Below are positions 32,238-42,201 of a stretch of DNA of 64,000 bases, in pieces (position 1 is the first letter of the stretch; every line of letters starts with the position of its first letter). The position numbers and the translations under genes were made by a program. Source of the stretch: Elymus sibiricus (Eukaryota; Streptophyta; Magnoliopsida; Poales; Poaceae); assembly GCA_039707655.1 (NCBI GenBank), contig CM077668.1, forward strand, positions 401,477,630-401,541,629. The letters run 5' to 3'. The notes under the pieces were generated by a model that had not been told where the DNA came from, searched no databases, and saw nothing but the letters and a program-made list of their open reading frames with translations.

Positions 32238-32872
32238 TACTAATTTAAGCCTAGTTTTACTATATAGTGAACCCAATGATGCCATCTCTGGCTAAGCATC
32301 TGTTTACGAGTGCTCAACATGCAATCTCAAACTTCGTCTTGGAGTAATCTCCAATTGGTCAAAGATTGGTAGCAGGCAACTGAAGGGCAAACGTGATCTC
32401 TAAGGACGGCATCCAACTATTAAATGCAATTTGATTTAAAACCCACTACATTTAATTATCTCACTAATGCATGTTGCATGACAGAGGATTTTAATGCGTA
32501 GAATGGATGGATGCTAGTGGTCTAGTGGATCAAGATATTAAATCTAACGGCTGCAGCAATTTTGATGATGTGCAAACACGCATGCTGAGATAATTAGAAG
32601 TAGTAGGGATCACTGTCTTAGGTATATACTAGATCATTGATGGCGCGCGTTGCTGCGCCCGTATATTTTTACAATAAAATGGTAGGTATTTCTAAAAATA
32701 AATAGGCATACATAACATGAAGATTATACCTGTTCTATTTCAAAGCAATGAAACATCAAGCTAATATAAATAGCATGATGTAATAGTTGTTACACCTCAG
32801 GAACAATGCAACAGGGTGATCGTTGGCCAGACTATCAAAGCCCTTCTTGGACTCATTTTTGATCTAGTACAT

Positions 32873-33085
32873 GAATTTATGCATAAAACTGTGAAATTTT
32901 GAAAGCTTTGAAGTCTAACCTACAAGAGAATCATTCTATAAGAAAATCAAACCTAAATTTATGCATGAAGCTGAACAATGTTGGAAGTCTGAAATCTAAC
33001 TTATAATAAAATTATTCTTTAAGAAAAGCAAACCTGAATTTATGCATGAAATGAACAATGTTGAAAGCTTCAGATCTAGTTTTTG
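32873..33085. repeat. Tandem repeat, unit about 81 bp, 2.6 copies
   Basis: Each copy carries gaatttatgcatgaa and gaacaatgttgaaagct-type blocks with moderate divergence. Non-coding AT-rich DNA. Confidence 0.65.
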
Positions 33086-36000
33086 TACAAAAAAATAACT
33101 CGGATAAGAAACCTTGATGGAAGCAGACGTATCCACAACATCACATCCGTCCACAAAGCTGAAAATATACTAACTGGTTGATGCTTTAACAGTCGTCCTT
33201 TTGTAATTTTCTCTTCGTGGACAGATGCTGACCCTGCTGCATCTATAAAAAAAACCTTGAACCTTTGAGTGATCAAGTAAAGAAATGTATGGATATATAA
33301 TTCAAATGTCGTGCACATAAACCACTCAGTTATGTATATAAATAAAGAGGATAACATGATTTGTCCAGGTGAGAGACTAATCTTCGATGTAGAGATAGCT
33401 TGTAACAATAAAGTTACCCATAGGGTATGCCGTAAGGGAACATCAAAAGCTGACATTCGAGGAGATTGTATTTGTACTACTACAGGCATGTATTGGCGAA
33501 ATGCAGAACTGGATGGTAGCATCACGAGACTACAGGAGTGCAGCTTACAGTCAACTGAAACTTAACATAGGATTGAAGTAGCATATAGTCTGTTTCTTTC
33601 TATGATGAAGCAGTTACAATCAACTGAAACTTTTTGCCCAACAATTAAACATGTTCACATATATTACCGATATAAGTATAGAGGAAGACGCTAGATTACA
33701 GGAGTGCAGCTTAACATTTTTCAAAAGTCGCCAAACTGCGGACATCAATAATATATGGAGTATACCAATTCATTGGAGATCTAAAATGAAGTATAGGTGA
33801 ATGCAAACATCATGATGGCATCCTAAAAAATGATGAAGAGGACAGTGCAGGGTGTGCCACAATGCCCTGTTCCAGATAAACTTCAACCCACTGCTTGCAT
33901 TGACAAAAACACCCGTTTTTGCTGATGAAAAGGTCTACAGTTTTTATTTTCAGAATAGTTAATTTACCACATGAAATTAATAACTTTGTAGTATCCATAG
34001 AGCCAAGCAAGATTATCTAAAGAGCTGTGTCCTATATTCTGCGTAAGGTCATTGTATTAGCTCCCCTGCAATCTTAGAGATGGTCTAACTAACCCCATGT
34101 CGATAATAAGCATGTCAAATATAAATAATCAATCAGCAAAGCAAAAACTGATCAAAATTTACAACTGTATGTCTCCATTAACTTCAGAAGAAAGCAATTC
34201 TGCTCAAGGAGTCTTAGGTTCATTTGCAACAAAACTTCCAGATAGGAGTATATGTGATGTCCTATATAAATGTTTGATTATTGTCTGGTAGAAATGACTA
34301 TAATTGTATGATTGGCCAAATTAGCTAGTAACAGTAATTAAACTATACTCTGGCTAGTAGTATTACATCCTCGGCGTTATCCCAAAGAAAACTGCAGGTG
34401 AATCTTAAAAAAAAACTGGTAAGAACAATGCTATGCCATTGGTTAGACATTTCGATGGCAATAGTCGAGATAGATATGCCTAAAACAACTACTGATGTAA
34501 TGATTATGTAGTTTACTTATCAGATCAGAATAATTCTACTGTCTCAGTGGACTACATCTTGGGATCCTGCAAATCATTTAGCCATGTTAAGTTGTTAACT
34601 CTACCCATTTATGAAAGGCTAAGTTTAGGCCATTAGCAAAAATCTAAGAGCATCTAGGATCCACCTAGAGGTAGCAAAAGAGCAGAGTTCAAGCAAAGTT
34701 CAGAACTACAAACTGTATCCTCTGAATTAATTAAACATCAAGAACAAAAAAGATAACCTTTGTATGTGATTTTTCCGAACAAATGTTGCTGACATGTGTG
34801 TACCATGGACTTTCAGGATCCCTTCATTGGGTTTCATTTCCTTCATCAGCGATCAGCCGCCTGCTAACATCAACACCTCGATGTGGGCTCAATCGGCCAT
34901 AATCAGTCTCAACATGGCCAGCGATGCCCCTGCAACTTGAGCTCCTGTGATGCGGGTGATGTACTTTTTAAGCTTGGGCTCGCCAGATATGACGGTTGCA
35001 ACAGCACAATCGCGCATTGCAAGGGAAGCTCCTCCGCTGCTAGAGCATGGCTAGGGCTTCGTCCCGCGCTCATGAGATAAGAGATGAAGCCGAGGGGTCG
35101 AACGAGTGGCGGACGGTATAACGGGAGGCGCGAGAGGGGATACTACGACTGCGATGAGGAGATCAAAGACGGGCGGCGGCGGGGCACCTAGGATCCATCC
35201 AGGTCACGATGAAGAGGAGAGGTCGGGAGGAGAAAGAGGCGTAATTTACCATCAGCGCGACGACGAAGATCCATAGGCAGGGACCCAGCACGAGGGCCTC
35301 CGTTGAGGTGTCATCGTCCGCCTGCTTGGCGCGATCGCCGCCGCCTGGGTTTACTGCTTCTCAAGGAATTTTTTGTGATAGGGAGAGAAGGGGAAGGAGA
35401 CGTACCGACTACCACCTACGGGGCAACACCGAGAAACAAGTGCAATCAGAAAGCCCAGATTGGCCCAATTAACCATATAGGGTGGAATTTGTTACGGGAG
35501 TAGCTGCCCTGGAGACATCCATCCAGGAGTCGATTGGACGGCCAGAAAATGTTCATAGGCGAGATCCGATGGCCAAAAACATTGATGGACTGAGAGGGCT
35601 GGAAAGGTGCTCGGTTATAATGTCTCTAAATGAGTATATATGATAGTGTTGACGATTCGGATGTGGAGTTTCTGCCCCCAGGCTCAAATGCACCCTCGTT
35701 AAAATAGAGAAAATATTAAAAACAAATTCTAAACCAATCTGGTAGATGACAGTGAATCTGATAGGGCACTATGAAGTTAGTTAGCTTGCTAGTCTCTCTC
35801 CGATGGACGTCCTACAGCTGCAGGTTTGTACTGAAATCTATGTAAACTATATTTCTATGTTTAATCCGTACAGAACTTTTCATTTTAGGAACTGGCAAGA
35901 GTTCTTGTATACATCATATGAGACCAAACATCCAGATGGGCACACCAAATTAACAAATTGTATGTAAGCATAACTGAGTCAACGATATGTTTATGTTCAT

Positions 36001-37059
36001 CGATGATCGGTGATATTTAAATACCATGCATATGTTGAACTTATTGTCGAATCTAACTTGCGACGCATTTTCCAATGATACAATTTTTTCTCTCTATAAG
36101 GTTCTATAAATATGCACATCTAATAATACGTTAGAAACATCTATTAAGATATTAGTTGGATATTATTCTTTAGAAATCTCTAACATGATATCTAAATAAA
36201 CTAAAATATGCATAAAACATATGCACATACATACAAATATGTATGTGTGCACTATATAATTTGCAGAATTGTGACAATAATAATTCAAAGATGATTTATC
36301 TACATCCTTTATTTAAATTACCATAAACAAAGTAATCAATGATATATGCTACAACCGATAATAAAGAGCATTGGTTAACTATACCAAGTAAATTATGTGG
36401 TTAATTATACCAACTAGATAATAAAATGTATTTCTTAATATTGTATAGTATGACAAAAATAAAATAAGTACAGAAGTTTGGTATAAAAATTATTTATTTG
36501 ATTTCGCTCTGAATCCCAAATTTCCCCGGACCTCGTGCTTGCTATAACCCAAGATGTCAAACACATGTGTGCCTTAGCAGCCTATAGTAGCCTCTATTGG
36601 GGTACACATAGACACCGTATTACATGTCTTCATCGGGTGACTAAGATGGAAGATTGCCGGCCGGAGGAGAAAGACTTGGCGCGACGATGCTGGCATGTGC
36701 TAATCTCATGATGTGAAAGAAAAAACGTATTAATCGTAGAGGAAAGCGAAAAACAAAGAGAACCAACATAGGGATAATAAAGAGGAATAAGGCGAAAAGA
36801 TCTTGGTAGGCGTGAAGTTTCGAGTCTAATTTGAACTCAAAGGTGTTTAACACTCTTACATCCCAAAACTCATACCGAACCAGATAGATCTTGGAGTCAC
36901 GATCAACTTCGTAGTTGTTTGGATACGGAGACTTAAACGTAGAATTTTAACAAACAGTTTTTGGATGATTTAGTAAAAAGTGTTTTGGTTGCTTTTCTGT
37001 TAATGTAAGTCTACACAATACCTTGTTTGGATGGGTAAAACACAATCGGCTTCATCAAA
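33086..37059. other. Long unassigned stretch
   Basis: AT-rich overall, with one GC-richer island at 34870-35560. I see no convincing exon, transposon terminus pair or RNA gene; ORFs are all short. A block around 35650-35720 (tgcccccaggctcaaatgcac) resembles part of 25880-25915 in the MULE interior. At 32625-32680 a motif ggcgcgcgttgctgcgccc is of a kind seen at ends of some grass DNA elements, but no partner end was found. Confidence 0.4.
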
Positions 37060-37190
37060 CTCCTTCACCACCAGTGGGGCACGTAAAGGCTTCTTCAAGC
37101 TCATCTGCTCAGGTGTCCTCTTGTACACAACATCATCTCAAGCTCCTTCACAGCCCGTGGTGCATGCAAAGGCTTCTTGAAGCCCTCATG
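37060..37190. repeat. Short direct duplication beside the CACTA element
   Basis: Two diverged copies of a block of about 75 bp, sharing aaaggcttctt and ctccttcac. Confidence 0.5.
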
Positions 37191-37620
37191 TTGCTGCGGG
37201 CCGGAGATGCCCATGCTGGCTTCAAATTTGTCACTCGCAAAGGTCCCCATGGGAGTACGTGTGCTTACTCAAACCAAGCCGACAGAGCCACCGTGATAAG
37301 GACGTGAACTTCTCTCATGTCTCACTACTAGGAAAAACCCTAGCAGTAGCGCGGGGACCAGCGCGTCCCCGCGCTACTGCTAGGGCACTACAGCTAATGT
37401 TTAGCAGTAGCGCCGGTTGTACCCCGCTACTGCTAACAAACCTAGCAGTAGCGTTGGCGCAACCAGCGCTACTGCTAACACTACATAGCAGTAGCGTCTG
37501 TCCAACCAGCGCTACTCCTACATTTTTCCTTTTTTTTATTTTCTTCTGCGTATTTGCACTGTGTTTGCACATGTTTTATACAGTAGTCTCATCACATTAT
37601 TTTATGATCATGACTAGTTA

Positions 37621-37790
37621 TTATATCAGTGGGTGAAAGAGACGTGGATTAGATTCAAGTGGAGGCAACATGGCACAGATCCAAAGTACTACTAATCAAA
37701 GTGACTTTGTTTGGATTAGTAGTACTTTGGATCTGCACCATGTTGCCTCCACTTGAATCTAATCCACGTTTCTTTCACCCACTGATATAA
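37621..37790. repeat. Long hairpin inside the CACTA element
   Basis: Inverted arms of about 80 bp (37621-37700 and 37708-37790), almost perfectly complementary, for example cagtgggtgaaagagacgtg against cacgtttctttcacccactg, with a loop of under 12 nt. A transcript could fold into a pri-miRNA- or siRNA-like structure. Confidence 0.9.
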
Positions 37791-38128
37791 TATCTCATCA
37801 TGCTCATAATGATATAACAACTCAGCATCATCATCATAATAATAACTCATCATCATTATCATAATAACACAAGTCATACTCATCATTATCATAGTCATCT
37901 AACAACTTCTAGTCGTTATCATAGTCATAACCAACCCTAGTTAATTGTTCTTAGCACATGATCATGAGTATTAGCTAGGACCTGCTACGCTCTTTAAGGT
38001 AAAATAGCATAAAACAACATAGCCCCTGACTCTCCATTATGAAGAATGGAGATTATCCTGTCTCCAATTCGTGCGCTTCGCACAATGTTGCTTCCAAGTA
38101 GCTCAATATGATTATTCATAACTTTTTT

Positions 38129-39188
38129 TCATTCTTTGATTATGATGTCTTCATCGGTTTGAGAAATCTTGTATGAACAGCGGTGAACCCTAGGCGGACT
38201 TGGCCATAATCTAATAACATCAATGCGACCTTTCGTAAACATCAGATGAGGCACACAATCCTTCGGGATTTTCTGTTGAAGAACATAATAATAACGTAGT
38301 TAGCAATGCAGTTTAGCTTTAGAAGAATGTATGCAAAAGATGCACTGATGTCGTAATAGTAAAAAATCTTACCATGCCATCTCCATGGATGTTACCGTAG
38401 TTCAACACGTGCACTAGTGGCACGTATTGACCATAATGTGGAGGAGTTTCATAATTGATATTGAAATTCTCAACATCAATAATAAATGAGATAAGATGAT
38501 TTTTCTCCTCGTAACTTAGTTCAGAGCCATCAGTGTAGTAGGTTCTATCTACTATCTTCCGTACATTTTTTGAAGAATGGAAATAAGCTGTCAATGAAAA
38601 TAAGCCGTCAATGATTTTTAAATAAACAATATAAATTACTTAACAAATTTATTTGACAAACTCACAAAGAGGTAGAACTGGAAGCGTCTCGACATCCACC
38701 CAAATGTCGATATTATCGTCAATTTCATCTTCGGGCCGAAGATCGAAGATGATTTGCATATCCTCCTTAAATTCATAGGCCTTGCAAAATCCTCTCCAAG
38801 TTGAGCAACCGAAATGCGAGCTATTTGGTGCATTAAATAGCTTAACCAAAAAAGTGAAACCATGCTTCGTCCTAAGGTGAGCACTCTTCGTCTCTGTTCT
38901 CTCCCTATCTTCAAAACCGAGCTTTTCCAAGACATACGGTCTTGCATGACATGGAATGAACTGTTTCAATTGAAAAAAAATGAAAAAATTACACATTGAA
39001 GCCAAAATTCACAAGTCATGCACAATTACGGAAAAATACTTGTCGTCGTTACGTACCGTAAAAACGTCGAAAGTCTCCTTCAGCACGATGGTGAAGTACC
39101 TACCGTTTTGCAGATAAGGCATCCTGTCGCACATACCCCGGTCATCTTCGCAGTAGCCGCACTCAGGAATCATATCGTCGTCAGACAT
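38129..39188 (-). CDS. B3-domain-like protein, four exons, CACTA cargo
   Basis: Exons 39188-39057, 38960-38666, 38587-38373 and 38272-38129 join through GT-AG introns (donors GTACGT, GTGAGT, GTAAGA) with compatible phases to give 261 codons and a stop, with no break. The start ATG follows MSDDDMIPECGYCEDD. Residues about 28-130 resemble a plant B3 DNA-binding domain: GRYFTIVLKETFDVFTFIP, a central HGFTFLVKL strand, then STWRGFCKAYEFKEDMQIIF. A second, shorter B3-like unit spans about 190-250 (KIPKDCVPHLMFTKGRIDVI, RLWPSPPRVHRC). B3 proteins are nuclear transcription factors. The family call is by pattern only. Sitting wholly inside a CACTA element, it is captured or long-resident cargo. Confidence 0.65.
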
Positions 39189-40024
39189 TTCCTGTGTTCA
39201 TAAGTCAAAGATTAAAAATTGACGGCAAATAACAGGAACTCAACACACAGATCATTATTACTCATCACAGGTTGACTTTCGGTCTGTCGAGTCTTTCCTT
39301 GAAAACTCTCATCTCACGTGGTGTTCGCAGATATTCGACCGACGATGATGGTCGCTACTCCTCCTCCCCCTAGTGCATAACAAAGGTCTAGCACAAGGAG
39401 AAGAAGGAGAAGCGACCCCCACGACAACAGTCGGCATTCTTCTTCTCTCATATATGGTGGACACTCTCCCTCACTAATTTTCTGACTGTCATGTATTGAG
39501 CCCCGACAGAGTTAAAGTCAACCCGAAATGTCGTTTAATTCTCTTTCCGGCAAATCCAAGGCACTCGATATTTCCTACATACTAGCACAAGTTATGCTAA
39601 AATTCACGGAAAAATCCGGCATAACCTTTGCTAAAATAGGACATATCGAGCGCCTGAAATTTACCGGAACGGAAATGAATCAACACTCCGGCAAAACATA
39701 GGCCACTCGGATTTTCCATGCGATACAAAGATGTTCATACACATACAGAGATGTTTAAACTTGAAATTCTATCCGGATCAATTATCATTTAAAAAAAACT
39801 AGCTTCACATTGTCACAGCTACTCATCTACTACATCTATAAAAACATCATGTTTACTCACTATAGACGATGGTTGTCGACCGGGCGCGGGTGTCGTCGGT
39901 GATCTACCCTGCGCCACATGAGCATTCACACGTGAGCATACAAAGTAGGTCTCTCTCTCTAAATTTGGCAATGTGAGATTGACATAACTAAATACCCTAG
40001 TTCTACTCTATTCAACACTTACTA

Positions 40025-40150
40025 AAAATTTCTCATATAGCATTCCAATACATTTCTATATTGAAAATTTTCTACACCTAAAAATTTCTCATATAGCTTT
40101 CCAATGCATTTCTATATTAAAAATTTTGTACACCTAAAAATTTCTATTAC
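40025..40150. repeat. Tandem repeat, unit about 62 bp, two copies
   Basis: Two copies of a unit with aaaatttctcatatagc, ccaatrcatttctatatt and acacctaaaaatttct, within the CACTA element. Confidence 0.7.
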
Positions 40151-40284
40151 TAATTTTTTTTACTAAAAATTTCTATTACTATAATTTATTTTCTATTCTA
40201 TTACTAGTTATAATCTCTACCAACTAAGTGTCCAATACATGTTTCTACCAACTAAACTTTTAACTAACTCAGTAAACTAGAAAG

Positions 40285-40625
40285 TAAATTGGAGAATGGA
40301 GGAGGAGGAGGGAGGAGGGGCAGCGGCTGGAGGGGAGTGAGGAGGGCGGCGGTTGGAGGGAGGAGGGCGGCAGATGGAGGGGGAGGAAGGAGGGAGGAGG
40401 AGGGCAGATGGAGGGGGAGGAAGGAGGGAGGAGGAGGATGGGGGAGGGGCGGTGGATGGAGGTGGGGCGGCGGCTGGAGCAGGAGGAGGGAGGAGGGAGG
40501 GAAGGAGGGAGGGAGGGAGGTGGAGGGAGGAGCTACCTCGGTGGAGGAGGAGCGGGAGCGTCGGCGGCGGCGGGCGACGGCGGCGAGGAGAGGAGAGCGC
40601 GAGAGAGTGAGGAGGGAGAGTGATG
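40285..40625. repeat. Purine-rich GGAGG low-complexity tract
   Basis: About 340 bp of (GGAG/GGAGGA)n-like sequence on the plus strand. It yields long spurious ORFs on both strands. The G-runs could form quadruplexes. It is 1.1 kb upstream of the B3-like gene. Confidence 0.8.
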
Positions 40626-40755
40626 AGAGAGAGGAACAGACGGCCATGGGATAAGATGAGCTTAGTAGTAGCGTGGGGTAGAGGGCCAGCGCTACTGCTA
40701 AACCCAATACATGCAGCGCGGGTCGTGGGTCACGCGCTGCTGCTAAATGGGGTGG

Positions 40756-40900
40756 TAGCCCAATTTTCTTTTTTTTCTATTTCATTTTCATTTTCTTTTT
40801 AACAATGTAATTTTCTTTTTAACACAGCCCAATTTTCTTTTCTTTTTCTGTTTTATTTTCATTTTCTTTTTAACAAAGTAATTTTCTTATTAACACAACC
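40756..40900. repeat. Pyrimidine-rich tandem duplication
   Basis: Two diverged copies of about 70 bp, each with ttttcattttctttttaaca and aatttt-ctt motifs, inside the CACTA element. Confidence 0.6.
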
Positions 40901-40971
40901 CAATTTGAAGCATGTCAAAAAAAACATCATAAAATACATCGGTCATCAATGATCTTTTTGTGTAGAATCTA

Positions 40972-41036
40972 AATTGTCAGTATGAATCTTCACCTGTAGG
41001 AACAGGTGAAGATTCATATTGCCACAGATCCTACAC
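40972..41036. repeat. Second hairpin inside the CACTA element
   Basis: tgaatcttcacctgt and acaggtgaagattca (about 40983-41017) form a perfect stem with a very short loop; pairing extends outward with mismatches (gtagaatct / agatcctac). Confidence 0.8.
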
Positions 41037-41370
41037 ATAGAGTACAATGAAGACCAAGTGCTTGTGATAGTCGGAGAATTAACATATTTAAGGTGGTAAA
41101 CACCCTGTTCGCGGAGCGAGGTGGGACTAAACTTATCAGTAGCGCGGCCTCTATAAAACGCGCTACAACTACATAGTTAGTTGTAGCGCGTGTTGTATCC
41201 CCACGCTGCTACAAAGGCTCCACCCGGGGGACACCACGGGCCTGGTTAGCAGCAGCGCCTGTTTGGCCCCCGGCGCTACTGCTAACGTTATAGCAGCAGC
41301 GCGTTAGCGCTCGTCTGTGCCCCGCGCTACTATTAATCCTCCACCTATAAACTTTTCCCTAGTAGTGTCT

Positions 41371-42200
41371 TGCTGTTAGTCCATTGCCATCCGTGATAAG
41401 ACCTAAACATAGACTAATTAACACAAATAGGATTGTTCAACCCTATGTTGCCGATTTTTCATGCACCTGTAGTTCAGATTTTATTATATTCATTAAATCT
41501 CGAGAATGCATTAAATAACTTAACTACACATGAACCCTCAAAAAAAGTTAAATTTTGACATGAAACTAATAAGCTTCAGTTGCCATGTGAACTACATCAC
41601 CATGTGACGAATGAGACTCGGGATCACTACGTCACCATGTGACGAAGAGAACGCCATACCAAAGAGGTATAATAAATACATAAACAGATGCCTCATCAAC
41701 GTCTCATGAGGTGATTGCAATGGTACTTCATGAATTTTTTTGTGAAGCCACCGTGTAGGGACACCCCATGGGCCTCCAGTACATTTTGACTCAGGCGTTC
41801 CGATTAGAAGCCAGTCTTCCACATTCTTTGGACAATTTATTGAGTTTGGTAAGGGACCAATGGCTTACCACTAAATGGCAAACCAGTGATCATGGACACA
41901 TATTTCAGGGTAGGCTCCAACCCCAACCAATGAAAATGCAAAGTGTGGGTCTCGGGTCTCCACCGATTAACAAGGGTTTTCAAAAAGAGAAGCATCTAAC
42001 GTGAATATGTGGTCGCTAGATATGAGCTTAGCAAAAGTGAGTACTCATTGAGCCTTTAGTGTTGCTCGAAACAGAGGTGCAACTTCCATTTGTTCCATGC
42101 GTTGTAATTCCTGAAGGCGATTGCATACTTATTTATTGCGTAGTCAGCCGAGGCCTTGCTTGGGAAATTCTTCCCAACCTACAGAGTGGCTGCATCTAAA
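41371..42200. other. No gene recognised; old repeat-like DNA
   Basis: Contains a short local repetition around 41590-41650 (tcaccatgtgacga twice). The part from about 42010 on may belong to the pseudogene that follows. Nothing else is supportable. Confidence 0.4.
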
Positions 42201-42201
42201 C

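Larger units (their letters stand above)
31553..32302. mobile_element. hAT-like element hosting nested insertions
   Basis: 750 bp beginning CAGGGGCAGAGC and ending with a CTG terminus, flanked by a perfect 8-bp duplication TTTACGAG (31545-31552 and 32303-32310). An 8-bp TSD and CAG ends suit hAT. It sits in the LINE zinc-finger region and itself contains a Stowaway MITE. Confidence 0.65.
30400..32480 (+). pseudogene. LINE ORF2 remnant split by two hAT-like elements
   Basis: Pieces in order: GRKPGEIAPSFFSLSKHTEF then HIQQFFDQWHNILDMQ (30480-30655); after the first insertion, DDIRWKFIANGCYFAASAYR and KVWAPPKIKFFSCVILQ with a zinc-finger block (31252-31545); after the second insertion, a short C-terminal tail (32303-32450). 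The order and motifs match the region just after reverse transcriptase and the zf-RVT domain of plant LINEs. Several stops are present. Removing the two insertions makes the order continuous, which supports both the LINE call and the insertion boundaries. Confidence 0.7.
37323..41367 (-). mobile_element. Complete CACTA element with gene cargo
   Basis: 4,045 bp from CACTACTAGGAAAAACCC to the complement of CACTACTAGGGAAAAG, with the 3-bp TSD TCT on both sides (37320-37322 and 41368-41370). Subterminal regions (37335-37510 and 40660-40740, 41130-41330) are rich in agcagtagcgc and gcgctactgct motifs in both orientations. No transposase (TNP2) or tnpA-like gene is visible, so it is non-autonomous. 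Instead the minus strand carries a four-exon B3-like gene. It also holds two strong hairpins. Confidence 0.95.

Noticed and set aside
40264..40707. Proline/leucine- and glycine-rich ORFs of up to 147 codons
   Set aside because: They are produced by the GGAGG low-complexity tract on either strand.
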